Assembly (NCBI GenBank): GCA_029817715.1 | Contig: JARUPY010000538.1 | Span: 4,340,001 to 4,404,000 of the forward strand | DNA from: Melastoma dodecandrum | Lineage: Eukaryota; Streptophyta; Magnoliopsida; Myrtales; Melastomataceae | Length of the DNA stretch: 64,000 bases | Direction of reading: 5' to 3' | Shown here: positions 12,265 through 22,990 of the stretch, in pieces | How the letters are laid out: every line of letters begins with the position of its first letter | Numbering within the stretch: position 1 is the stretch's first letter | Notes under the pieces: model-generated | The model's database searches: none | What the model was told of the DNA's origin: nothing | Seen by the model: only the letters and a program-made list of their open reading frames with translations | Made by a program: the position numbers and the translations under genes

Positions 12265-13833
12265 ATGGAGTCAAGTGCAAGCAGTTTCTCTTCTACGACG
12301 CCACCTATGTTTGATGGGGAGAACTATCAAGCTTGGGCGGTGAAAATGAACGCTTTCATGGAGGGCAGCGATTTGTGGGAAGCAGTGGAAGGTGACTACA
12401 CCGTGGATGCACTCCCCGACAACCCTACTATCAACCAGATTCGGTATCACATGGAAAGAGTCACGAAGAAGGCAAGGGCGAAATAATGTCTCTATGCTGC
12501 AGTGTCGCCTACAATATTCACGAGGATCATGAAGTTCCAGACTGCGAAGGATATTTGGAATTTCTTGAAGGATGAGTATGAAGGTGACGAGAAGATAAGG
12601 GGCATGAAGGCTTTGAATTTGATGAGAGAATTTGAGAGGCAACAGATGAAGGATGATGAGGCTGTGAAGAATTTTTCTGACAGATTAATAAATCTGGCCG
12701 ACAAAATGAGAGTTATGGGTACAGATATGAAGGATGAGAGAATTGTGCAGAAGGTTTTGGTGTCGCTGCCAGAACGTTTTGAAGCTACGATTGCTTCATT
12801 GGAGAATACGAGAGATCTATCGGACATAAAGCTGGCGAAGTTGTTGAGTGCGTTGCAGGCTCAGAAACAGAGAAGGCTGATGAGACGGGAAGTTCAAGTT
12901 CCAACTGAGGGAGCCTTACCAGCAAGGTCGAAGACAACAGATTCTAGAAAAGGGAAGAAGCCGTGGAACCAGCAGAAGGGGACTGCAGAAAGTTCGGACA
13001 GAAATAGAGATACTGTTGAACAGGGGCGTCCTTCTGAGAGTGGTTCTGCAGATCAGGGAGAAAGGCTGGATTCGTGCAAACACTGTGGAGGCAGAAATCA
13101 TCCACATTATAAGTGTTGGAGGAGACCAGACGTGAAGTGTTATAACTGTCAGAAGTTAGGGCACATTGCGAGGTTTTGTCAGGAGAAAGATTCTCAGCAA
13201 AGTGCTTCAGAAGCTGCTGCGAATCCTGAGGTAGAGTATATGTTTACAACATTGTGTTTTGCTACTGGATTAACTCGTAGAAGCTGGCTGGTGGATAGCG
13301 GATGTACCCACCACATGACATATGATAAGAAGTCATTTGCAAGTCTAGATCGAAGCTTCTGTGCTCGAGTAAGGATCGGGAATGGTGATTACATTGACGT
13401 TGAAGGGAAAGGAGATGTAATCATTGATGGTCCAGAAGGTGCAAGGCTAATCGGTGATGTTTTGTATGTACCTAAGATTGACCAGAACTTGTTGAGTGTA
13501 CGTCAACTCGTGCAGAAGGGGTACAAGGTGATGTTCGAAGACGGGTTCTGTATGATAACATATTCTTCTAGGAAGGAGATACTCAAGATTCAGATGAAAG
13601 ACAAGAGTTTCTTCTTTGATTTCATATTACAGAGTCAGCAAGCTGTGAAGGCTCAGGATAAGGAAGTTGTGCAGACTTTGCACGCGTCACAGAAGTTGAA
13701 TGTGAAGAAACAGAACATTGAGGAACAACTCAATTCTGAAGAGCAGATTGATCTACCTGTAAGAGGTACGAGATCATTTACGGAAATCTATGAACGATGC
13801 AATGTAGCAGTATTAGAACCTGCTATTTTTTAG
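12265..13833 (+). pseudogene. Copia gag-protease frame with one nonsense codon
   Basis: The frame begins at ATG 12265 (MESSASSF) and stays open to a TAG at 13831, except for a single in-frame TAA at 12484-12486. The gag part has the Copia start PPMFDGENYQAWAVKM and a CCHC knuckle CYNCQKLGHIARFC. The protease part has WLVDSGCTHHMT with the catalytic Asp. After about residue 480 the frame leaves the normal order and ends with LEPAIF, which normally lies just before the RT domain, so integrase has been deleted. Confidence 0.8.
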
Positions 13834-14230
13834 AATGCAAAGGAGGACAGAAAGTTTTTAGTTGCAATGCAAGAGGAGATTTCTGTAAAGCAGCTAGAAG
13901 GTTCCTGTGTTGTAGAACCTGAACAGAAGGTGTATAGGTTGAAGAAGGAACTGTATGGATTAAAGCAACCTCCTACAGCTTGGTACAAGAAAATTGATGA
14001 TTATTTGAATGAGTTGGGCTTTGTAAGAAGTTGAAGTGAACACACTTTGTATGTTAGGAAGGCTGATCTGAGTGTGATTATGATTTCGTTGTACGTGGAT
14101 TATCTTTTGGTTACAATAAATGATCAGAAGCTCGTACAGAAGCTGAAGTAGAAACTGATGGAGATTTTTGAGAATGATTGATTTGAGAGAAGATTGGCGT
14201 GTCTATCAGCTCTTGATCCAAGGAGGAGTT
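13834..14230 (+). pseudogene. Copia reverse-transcriptase fragment
   Basis: Reading on in the same frame past the TAG gives RT-like pieces: [20 protein letters not shown] and MISLYVDYLLVT, where the usual YVDD is YVDY. Further stops follow and RNase H is absent. The piece runs straight into the polypurine tract and 3' LTR. It cannot encode an active polymerase. Confidence 0.75.
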
Positions 14231-14497
14231 TGTTGGTGATTGGATCAAGCATAATATGAAAATCTTAGGAAATATCTTAGGTAGTATCTTAGGAAATATT
14301 TTAAAGATTTTATAGGAGATATAGTATCTCTTATTTAAGATTTTGTTGAGATTTTATTTGATTTCTTTAGATTATTTTTACCCCTATAAATAGGGCTTGT
14401 CCTCAGATGTAACACTTTACTTTAGAGTTTGTTCAATAAAGTTAGAGAAAGTTTCGGTCGTTGAAGTGGTTTGGTTCCTACACCGGGAACACCTACA
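14231..14497 (+). repeat. Copia 3' LTR
   Basis: 267 bp, TGTTGGTGATTGG to CACCTACA. Same CCCTATAAATAGGG box and AATAAAG signal as the 5' copy. Differences from the 5' LTR are about eight substitutions and one indel. Confidence 0.88.
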
Positions 14498-14740
14498 GTA
14501 ATTCCAGGAATAGAGATGAAGACGACGATGAACGGGAGTTGCAGCTGTAGGGGAGCAGTAGTGTTTTGGAATGAGGTTCGTTCCATCTTTTGGTTGGGTG
14601 GGGGGAATTTAGGACTTGATAGTTTCCCTTCTTTGTAATATTTTCACGTAATTCTTTCTCATGATTTGTGTACATCATAGCAGGAAAGTATTGTATTGAT
14701 TATTGAGAAGTCAGACGAAACGAGAATGATCCGACATTCA

Positions 14741-15460
14741 TGACCATTATCCCATTGAGGGTCAGAGCCTGTCGTCTAAAGAAGCTTGAGCGAGGCTACT
14801 TGGGCGGCATCCATGGGTCGGAGTGCATGGACAACAGCGAGCGTAGGTGCGTTCGTTGACACTTGACGGATCAAGTGTGGTTCGAGTCGGTGCTCGGACG
14901 ATGATGCTGGCACGAGGCGCAACGTGACCAGAATACTCAGGCATTGAGGCTTGAGGGGATGCTCGTGGGCGGTCTCATGAGCATAGTGTTCGTGAAGAGG
15001 CACGAACGTGGATGGTCTTGGTCGCAAAGGTACGAGAGACCTAAAGAGTGTTTGGGCGCAGCCGTTGGTGAAGGGGCATCCACGGACTGACGTGTCTTTT
15101 GAGAGGATAACGTCCACCCCTTGAAGAGGGCGACTATTAGGAAGGGGGCCCCTTCTGAAAAGGGGGGACCCAAGGGGTGGCTAAGGGGCGGTTGCGTTGG
15201 GCACCCCCTGAAGCCATGCACCTCTTCGTGTAATGTTGTATTGTATTGTGAACAGTCACGAATCCCTATGGACGATGCTATGTAATTGAGAGTTGTACAT
15301 TCTTTGTTCTAATAAAGGGTTGGGTTTACTTGAAAGGGAACGTGAGATAAACGAAAGGCTTCCGCTGAGTTGTGTGTTTTGGGTGGCTAGTCGTGCTCGA
15401 GGGCGAGACACGACGCCCACAGGGTGGTTTACTTGATAGAGCGAAATTACCCCTCTGACA
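14741..15460 (+). repeat. 5' LTR of the gag-only element
   Basis: Matches the 3' LTR from ~14757 to 15460. It lacks about 25 bases present at 17299-17322 of the 3' copy, including the TATAAGAAGGC segment that is the likely TATA box. It ends ACCCCTCTGACA. Confidence 0.8.
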
Positions 15461-15490
15461 GTTGGTATCAGAGCCAGGTTTGTGTGGGTG

Positions 15491-16572
15491 ATGGTTTTGC
15501 CGATCACTGAAAGATTTGGCCGATTGCAAAGGTTGATTGGCGAGTCTTCGACTGGGGATTCTACCCCAATCTTTACGAGGATGGACGAGTTGGTGACCGG
15601 AATGGGATGGTTGGATTAGTTGATGGCCGGTATGGGACAGCTTGAGACCACGCTCAACTCGTTGAGTGTGGTGGTTGACAGGTTGTGTAGCCAACACGAG
15701 AACTTGGAGGATGAGATAGCGATCCTCAAGCGAGCGGTGGCTTCTTCTACTGTTGGTGGAGAGGTACGCTCATGGGTAAGGATTCCCGAGCCTCAATCTT
15801 TTAACGGGTATCGCGATGCGAAAGTGTTGCAGAATTTCTTGTGGGATGTGGAGCAATACTTCATAGCGACAGGGTGCCCGAGAACTAGAAGGTGTCGATA
15901 GCGGCGATGTATCTTATAGGGGATGCAAAGCTGTGGTGGCGGACGAGAGTGTCGGATGACTTGAGTGCAGGTTGTCTACCGATCGATACTTGGGCAACTC
16001 TCAAGAAGGAATTGGCGGACCAATTCCAGCCTTGCAATTCGAGTTGGGTTGCGAGGGAGGCGCTGAAGAGCCTCAAGCAAACCGGCACCGTGAGGGAATA
16101 TGTGAATAACTTCACGTCGTTGATGCTGGAGATTGCAGACATGTCCGAGGCGGACAGATTGTTCAATTTCCTTGACGGACTTCAACCGTGGGCACAGTTA
16201 GAACTGAGGCGGCGGGGCGTACAAGACCTGCTCTCAGCGATTGCGGTTGCGGATGCTCTGGTTGATCTCCGGATGGGAGGGGGCAGCGAGAAAAGAGAAT
16301 GGTACGTGACTAGCGAGAATGGGTCACGCGTCGATGAGCATAATGGCAGGCATATAGGTCGTGCGAGGCCGGAGCGAGGCGACGGCGACGACCAAGGGAA
16401 TCAGACCAGGGGCAGAATGTGGGACAAGCAAAGAACGGATCCTAAGGCTCGTGTGGGCTGTTTTCTTTGTGGCTGTCCTCATAGGGCAAGAGAGTGTCCG
16501 AATAGAGAGGGGCCGAACATTGGTGCTGCGATCGAGAAAGGTACCCCTAAACAATCTCGACTTGCACCATGA
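15491..16572 (+). pseudogene. Gypsy-type gag, broken
   Basis: A frame from ATG 15491 meets an in-frame TAG at 15617-15619 and continues to about 15890, where a one-base loss shifts it into the frame that runs to 16572. The retrotransposon-gag domain is clear: PEPQSFNGYRDA, LIGDAKLWWRTR, FLDGLQPWAQLELRRRGV. A zinc knuckle CFLCGCPHRARECP follows. Nothing resembling pol comes after the knuckle. Confidence 0.8.
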
Positions 16573-16767
16573 CAGATCGTAGGTGTGATCCAAGCGAGGA
16601 ATGATACGACGGTCGAAAGAGAGTTGGCCATGCAGCCGAGAGATAGTTGCGTGAGTAGCAGGAGGGCTGCGTGTCGTGACGAAGGACGCCCGCAGAAGGA
16701 CAAGGACATAGAGAAGGCGTTCCTTGGAAGGGGATGAGGGCGTCGGCTCTTTCTGGTGCGGGTGGTT

Positions 16768-17505
16768 TGTCACAGGTGCAAGACGAGGATCGGAGCCCGT
16801 CGTCTACAGAAGCTTGAGCGAGGCTGCTTGGGCGGCGTCCATGGGTCGGAGCGCATGGACAACAGCGAACGTAGATGCGTTTGTTGACACTTGACGGATC
16901 AAGTGTGGTTCGAGTCGGTGCCTGAACGATGATGCTGGCACGAGGCGCAACGTGACTAGAATACTCAGGCGCGGAGGCTTGAGGGGATGCTCGTGGGCAG
17001 TCTAATGAGCATAGTGTTCGTGAAGAGGCACGAACGTGGATAGTCTTGGTCGCAAAGGTACGAGAGACCGAAAGAGTGTTTGGGCGCATCCGTTGGTGAA
17101 GGGGCGTCCACGGACAGACGTATCCTTTGAGAGGACAACGTCCACCCCTTGAAAAGGGCGACTATTAGGAAGGGGGGCCCCTTCCGAAAAGGGGGGACCC
17201 AAGGGGTGGCTAAGGGGCGATTGCGTTGGGCACCCCCTGAAGCCATGCACCTATTCGTTTAATATTGTATTGTATTGTGAACAGCCACGAACCCCTATAA
17301 GAAGGCTTGTAAAAGGGCGAGGCTATGTAATTGAGAGCTGCACATTCTTTGTTCTAATAAAGGGTTGGGTTTACTTGAAAGGGAACGTGAGATAAACGAA
17401 AGGTTTCCGCTAAGTTGTGTGTTTTGGGTGGCTGGTCGTGCTCGAGGGCGAGACACGACGCCCACAGGGTGGTTTACTTGATAGAGCGAAATTACCCCTG
17501 TGACA
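16768..17505 (+). repeat. 3' LTR of the gag-only element
   Basis: 738 bp with inverted ends TGTCACAG...CTGTGACA. It retains CCCCTATAAGAAGGC (17291-17305), a probable TATA box, and a TAATAAAGG polyadenylation-like motif at ~17356. Confidence 0.85.
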
Positions 17506-17689
17506 CTTACCATAGTAAGATTATAAAGGTAGGTGTCCGAGAAGATGATGAATGTTATCCGGATAAGCATCTCCGGTGACAGTCTTAGATGCCCTATGTA
17601 TATACCCGTGTAATATTGATAGTTTAGAAGCCCTCTTATGAATCAAGTTAACACAGAAACTTTAATCTGCAGAATTTTATCTCATTAAC

Positions 17690-18186
17690 AGAGGGTGAGA
17701 AGGATAGTGGAGAGAATCAACCCAATAGCGAAGCCGCTTCCCAGTGCACTTCCTCCCCCAGAAGATCTACTACGGTGGTCGGAAAATAAGAAGAAACCAA
17801 ACTCGCCCAGTGTTGTATATCTTCGAATCCAAAACCTAGCACGCGGGACGGAGGCAGCACACACATTGCAGAGTTGTTTTGGTTACCTTTCAAATTCAGT
17901 CACCCATAGCAAATTCAACCCTATCATCCAAGGAAAAGAAGGTTGAAATATGCAGCAACTCAAAGGAACCAGCTTTTGGCTTCTCACAGATTTAGGTATC
18001 AACAACTGAGGATCATTAAAGCACCAGATTCCCCAACTCTTGGCTTCTCACAGGATCATTAGGTATCAACAGCTGAGGATCCTTAACCCACACTATTTTA
18101 ATCCTGCATAATGAATAGCAGGTCCGCCTTCTCCTCTTGACAATCTTTCAGGCATATCATGCAGCAAAATGACCATTGTCACGTCG
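17690..18186 (-). pseudogene. Possible host-gene remnant (two candidate exons)
   Basis: On the minus strand two stretches look protein-like: ~18183-18097 (HDMPERLSRGEGGPAIHY, ending in a stop) and ~17822-17690, which ends in a hydrophobic segment GSGFAIGLILSTILLTLC and a stop, like a C-terminal membrane anchor. An AG acceptor (TTCGAAG) precedes the second. I do not recognise the protein. Upstream sequence is dispersed repeat cut by element A, so any gene is incomplete. Confidence 0.25.
17972..18086. repeat. ~60-bp imperfect direct repeat
   Basis: A segment containing TTGGCTTCTCACAG, TTAGGTATCAACA and CTGAGGATC occurs twice, about 62 bases apart. A local duplication; no function seen. Confidence 0.6.
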
Positions 18187-18740
18187 AAAACGTATTCACC
18201 ACGCAAGTGCACGCGATCGTACAAGTAATAAAGTGTAAGTAAGATATCGTTCCCACGAGGACTGATCTAAACTTCTCCCAATTATTAAAATACCTTCAAT
18301 CTCTATTATCCAACTAAGCGAGTTGAGAATTAATCAAACTAAATGTAAAGCTAAAGAAAACGAGTAAGTAAATTGAATTAAAATTCAGATGAGAAAAGCA
18401 CCTAGGGCGACGATTTCACCGGACAATTAATCGCAAGTCTTATCTCAATCAACACGCTTAAGATGATCTGTTGATAATCTGGAATTCGGTTATCTTCCTA
18501 CGCCCCTCCCGATGTCATAAGAACGTACAACTCTGTAAATAGTAATCACTCTATTCCCAGATAGATTAACTATCGAGTGCCCCTTAAGAATCAATTCCAG
18601 TTCGATTACCTAGGACGATTGGGTATATTCCTATCCCGCTCGTTAATAAACCTGTCTTCCGACCAAGTTTAACCTAGGTTATTCCTCTTCCTGTGCTTAA
18701 TCTAGGATTCCCCTTTCGAGTTCACCTAAATTCACTATTC
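18187..18740. other. Left flank of element A, probable older repeat
   Basis: Non-coding sequence containing CGCAAGTGCACG and ATCGTTCCCACGAGGACT, which I recall as part of a common dispersed plant repeat but cannot classify. It appears to continue beyond element A at 54304 to ~54960, so A inserted into it. No gene is seen. Confidence 0.35.
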
Positions 18741-18745
18741 AGTCC
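18741..18745. repeat. Target-site duplication of element A, left copy
   Basis: AGTCC immediately left of the LTR end TGTGCGCGCGC. It is identical to 54299-54303 on the far side, which sets both outer boundaries of the 35.6-kb nested structure. Confidence 0.95.
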
Positions 18746-21700
18746 TGTGCGCGCGCCATTCCGGCCTAGCGGCGCGCGGCGGCGGTTCCGGCAAGCCCGA
18801 GGATCCGGGCCCGCTCTCCCGAGGCCCAGTCCGGTCGGCGTTACGGCTCGAACGGCGGACGCTGCGGAAAGGGGCCCCGGGTTGGGCCTTCCCTTGATTC
18901 GCGAACGGGTCTGCGGGGCGTTTCGCCAACCGTCTCCAGTTCCCTGGAGGCGGCGAGCGAAATGCTGCGTTAAGGCCCAAGGAGCGGCTCGAGTAGCCGT
19001 CACCTCACCCCAAATGGCTCCGAAAAAGGGGTAGTGTAGTTTAGTTTAGCTTTGAAAAACTTTCTTCGGAGTCGCCACCGACTTAGATTTAAAAAGTATG
19101 AATTAAGTCGGAAAATCAGAGTTCGGGTTTGGGGATTCCTATTTACTAACCTTAATATCCTACCACATGCGAAAAGGGTGGCGATTTGTCCAAAAAAGTT
19201 TAACTTTTGGTTGACGGGTGTTGGGCCCGATCCGGGAGTGGGCCGGACTTTTATCGACGTTTTAACGGGCGTTGGACCCGAATTTAGGTTTGTTTGGTTA
19301 AAAATCAACATGCGACGAAATCCTAAAGCCTAAATCACGCGCGCAATCACAAGCAAGTATTTAGATCAAAAGGGCGGGGAAGGGGCAGTGATTGCGGGCC
19401 TATGCACTTGGGCCCGCAACCCGTTACAAGTGGATTGAAAGTAAAATTCGGGGAAGCCCGCACTTCCCCTTTATACCTGAAATGACGGTTGGGGCCGCTT
19501 TGTCTTCGAGCCCACGGTTTTTAGACCGGGGTAGAACCGCGCGGTTTGATACACGCGCCTTCGAGTCGATCTTCGAAAGGCTGGAGTTGATCTTCCGAAA
19601 TTGCATGCTCAGTGTACATGCGAAGAAAATATAAGAGTGGTTAGTTGACTTTCATTTTCAAAGTCCAAAACAACAATTCGAAATCAAAGAGACGAGCACA
19701 AGTTTCAACTAAATCAAAATATTTAAGATCCAACCACACATTAAGTAAACAGGTTAACAACAAGCATGTTTGTTAAATATCAGCAAAATCCAACGGTGGA
19801 ATTGTGAATCATGTACACTCAAAGTCAGTTGTAGCATAGATGAGAATGCAGCATACGCAGGTTTGGAAATAAGAGCATAACTTCACTTAGAATCGTCCGA
19901 TCTAAGTAAAATTAAAACCTATAGATCTGTATCTTGATGAGAAATTCAGCATATAAAATTTCAAACGAATCCAACGGTGGGATCTCATTCTACAAAGCAA
20001 AGAATGTAATTCAGTCTCTTGCATAAGCAATCCTTGACCAGCAGAATGATGAGAAAAGAAAATTTCATAACTCTTCACTCGTTCGTCAAAAAAAAATGAA
20101 ATTTTGTCACATGCTAGATAACTCAATCATGATTTAGCATGAAAAATTTTAGGAAAAATGGATCTGTAGTATGCTGTCAGCATAGCGGAGAATCTAGACA
20201 TTCGAATAGAATGTGTTTCCATCGGCCAGCATCGCAGATCAAGTTTGACCATGTTTGACTGTAGGCTAAACTTGTTCAAAATAAAAAGTGTAAAACACAG
20301 AAATTGTAATAAATTAAAATATCTAACTCGCGGTTCAATTTTAATCCATTCAGAACTCAAATGAGTAAATTACGCTATCTGGTGCGCAAGATACTCATGC
20401 TGCCGCAAAAGGGCAAGAGACATTAGAAGTCTTCGTCTTTTCTGAATGTTTAGACTAACCAGATGATCCCGAAAGCAAAAACTCAAAGAATAAGATTTGT
20501 AGAGGGCTCAAATATGGTTTCAAAAGCGCTAATTTTGTAAAATTTGGGCACGTGATGAAAGAGATACGATTTTTTTCGTATACTAGTATGAATCTGCCCT
20601 GAAATGCGATAGCACATCTGTTCTATCTGCACTCCAACAGCGATTTGACCAGGATCTGTATGTTTAACAAGGAAGTGTATAACATAAAAGTTTTAGAAAA
20701 CTTAAAGATAAATCCCTTCCAACCAATTTCAGGTGAAACGGAGCTTTGATGTTCGAGTTATGTCCGAAAAACAGAGGCAGTTATTCCACTCATACGCAGA
20801 AACAGGCTGCCTTTTTCGAACAAACAAAACTCAATCAAGCAAGTGTCAAATGGAGAAGCTTAAAGCACGAAAGTTGTAGAATAGCCAAAAAGGAAATGAA
20901 TCCAAGTAGCTTTAAGCAAATCCGAGCTGTACAGTCGAAACTAAGCCTGATGGAGTGCAGCTGCACATTCCACGGATGCGCAGAACAGGGCAGCTGCATT
21001 CTCCAGCATACGAAGAGGAAAAACATTGGTAAAACGAGTCTGTTTGAAAAAAATTTCAACAGAGAAGTTGTTCTCCATCGAGAAAGGAAGCCAAGGAGTG
21101 AAAAAACAGATCAATCCATGCACAGGACAAGGAGTTATGCTGGAAAACGTCAGGAACATGCGGCAGCGAACAATATTCCAATTTCAGCATGCGTATATCC
21201 CAACAATCGCAGATAGTTCGAGCAGTTTACAGCACTAACAAGTCCCAGAAGCTATTGACGAAGTCACAGAGGAAGTAGGAAGGGAGTGGACCTGATTTCG
21301 CATAGTTTTGAGCTCGCTAGCTCCGGTTACGATGTCTCGAAGATGCCGCAGCGTGTGTTCATGCAAACAAGAACAATAAATGAGGTTAGATTTGTCTAAG
21401 GGGTCTACAAAATGAATAGGAAGCAGCTGGTGCAGTGACTCACCGAGAATGGGGTTCGATCGACATGAATCCTGGAAGTGTTCATGAGAGAAAGGGCGCT
21501 CGCGATGGGAAACAGCCCGCTCCACACCTCCCGAGCACGCACGCTCACGATGGGAGACTCGTGTGCGCGTCGGGAGGACTTCCATGCTGGATTTGCAGGT
21601 TTGCTGGAGTGAGGACGGGTGGAGGGATAGCTGGCACCGGGGAACCGTCACTGGGGAGTGCCGGAGGAGGGAGCCGTTACTGTCAGGATCGGAGGAGATG

Positions 21701-22977
21701 GACTGTGGGGGAGGGGCCAGATACACGTCACTGCTGAATCCGGGGGCGCCGAGGAAGACGCTGATTCTGAGGACGTCCCCGCATCACGGGACGTCAGGGA
21801 GGCTGACACGCCTTGGGATCGCCTATTACTGTGATGTCGGGATGACGTCGAGCTCGGGTGTGCGCCGCTGGTCCTAGAGTGTCGTGGAGCTAGAATGCGG
21901 GTCGCCGGGGGAGGAGGATTCACCGGGACAAAGGCTTGTGGGCGCCGGGAGATTGAGATGGGAGCCAACGTCTGGAGAATGGAGCTGTTGGGAGGCGCCG
22001 AGGGGAGTAGGGGCTGCTGTCGTGGGTCGTCGCTAGGGAGCAGCTGGTCGTCGTGCCCTGGACTTGGGAGGTCGAGCTTGCCATAGCCGTGGAGTTGGGG
22101 AAGCTGGTTCACTGCCGCTTGTAGATGCCGAGAAATGCGCGTTTGGTGAAACTACAGTCAGGTGAGAGGTGCAGCCGGTCATCAAACGTTGGAGAAGCTG
22201 TGAACGCTGATCTGAAAGGCCTGCACATAAGGAAAATATATTAAAGCAGAGGGTGGGCTCCCCGCGCCGCTAAGTGCGTCCGCGAGGAGCTTGGGCTGGT
22301 TCTCCATTGTTGGCAGAAGAATGGAGATGATCGGTCATCTAAACGGGAGCTTGTTCCCGTTTCTGCAACAGAGAGAGGGAGAAAATTGGTGCTGAGGTAC
22401 GTCTCTCCACGGTTGTTGTTGACTGTTTACGTGGGTTGGCCGTCGACGGGAGGGGTTCCTGTGGAGGTTTCTTTCTTACCTTGTGCAGAGGTCCTTGAAG
22501 AAAACCCGGTCGTCCTCTTGAAAAAAAATGCTACTGAGGTCATGTTGGTGTAGGGAAAAGGTCCTCTCCTCACCCCCCTCTTTTTTTATCTTTTTTTTCT
22601 TATTTTTTTTTTTTGCCTCCAACGGCTTCCCCTTTCTGTTGGCCCTCGGTGAGATTCCCCAGCACCTCCTTTGGTCCACTCCGAGGCTGCCACGTGGCAA
22701 ATTTTGTTAGCCTCCCTGCACGATCCCTCCCGTGTTTGTTTAGACCGTTAGGGAACGGATAATCTTGAAAATAAAATAAAACAACGAAATAAAATAAAAT
22801 AAATAAAAATGTGGTTGAGCTTGGCCTTTGTTGGGCTTGCATTATTAGGGCCGGGCTTTGGTCTTTTCCGGAACGGTGGGCTTTGGATGGAAATCGGGCT
22901 TTGGCCTTTTTTCAGGATAATGGGCTTTGGATGGAAATCGGGCTTTACGGCTCATTAATTAATTTAATGGCATTACA
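18746..22977 (-). repeat. Element A 3' LTR
   Basis: About 98-99% identical by eye to 50040-54298, with ~45-50 substitutions and small indels. The main indel is the loss of ~27 bases near 18981 relative to the other copy. The left ~0.9 kb (18746-~19642; the 3' part of the LTR) is GC-rich at its end and is shared with element B LTRs. The remaining ~3.3 kb is specific to A. Near the right end a 25-base GGGCTTTGGATGG unit occurs twice, ~52 bp apart. Confidence 0.95.
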
Positions 22978-22990
22978 GTTTGCCCCTCCT
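22978..22990 (-). other. Polypurine tract of element A
   Basis: On the minus strand AGGAGGGGCAAAC directly precedes the LTR start TGTAATGCC. It is expected to prime plus-strand DNA synthesis. Element B has the same tract at 38872-38884. Confidence 0.85.

Larger units (their letters stand above)
11911..14497 (+). mobile_element. Internally deleted Ty1/Copia LTR retrotransposon
   Basis: Two direct LTRs (266 and 267 bp, ~97% alike) flank 2.05 kb. The 5' LTR is followed by TTGGTATCAGAGC, the usual primer site for initiator-Met tRNA, and the 3' LTR is preceded by a purine-rich AAGGAGGAGTTT. The interior keeps gag, a zinc knuckle and the start of protease, then jumps directly to a short decayed reverse-transcriptase piece; integrase, most of RT and RNase H are missing. 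No clean target duplication remains (left flank ATCACC, right flank GTAATT). It sits inside the last codons of the membrane-protein pseudogene. Confidence 0.88.
10971..14550 (+). pseudogene. Frameshifted membrane-protein gene split by a Copia element
   Basis: A protein-like sequence with hydrophobic Leu/Ser-rich segments can be followed across changing frames. It begins at ATG 10971 (MELLVAV), shifts near 10990 into a long stretch containing AAAVVVVSPIKALTRSL (to ~11440), shifts again (to ~11575), again through MAAMSMAAVATVASPKVG, and at least twice more before a hydrophobic segment ending VVYTVFYWDYRK at ~11900. The Copia insertion then interrupts it. The acidic tail RNRDEDDDERELQL and TAG resume at 14509-14550, followed by UTR-like sequence. 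It resembles an uncharacterised plant multi-pass membrane family I know only from memory, so no function is given. Five or more frame changes make a dead gene likely; clustered sequencing errors are the alternative, though the TPS gene in the same window is error-free. Confidence 0.6.
14741..17505 (+). mobile_element. Gag-only LTR retrotransposon (TR-GAG-like)
   Basis: Direct repeats 14741-15460 and 16768-17505 (~720 and 738 bp) flank 1.3 kb. The 3' LTR has perfect inverted ends TGTCACAG/CTGTGACA. GTTGGTATCAGAGCC follows the 5' LTR as the primer-binding site. The interior holds one gypsy-type gag with a zinc knuckle and no protease, RT, RNase H or integrase, which is the definition of TR-GAG non-autonomous elements. 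The gag is itself broken by a stop and a frameshift. The first ~15 bases of the 5' LTR do not match the 3' copy, so the left boundary is uncertain (14741-14757), and no target duplication is evident. Confidence 0.82.

Noticed and set aside
21648..22112. 154-codon frame conserved in both element A LTRs (also 52967-53431)
   Set aside because: The two LTRs are ~99% identical, so an open frame in both is not independent evidence. Composition is Pro/Ser-rich without a domain.
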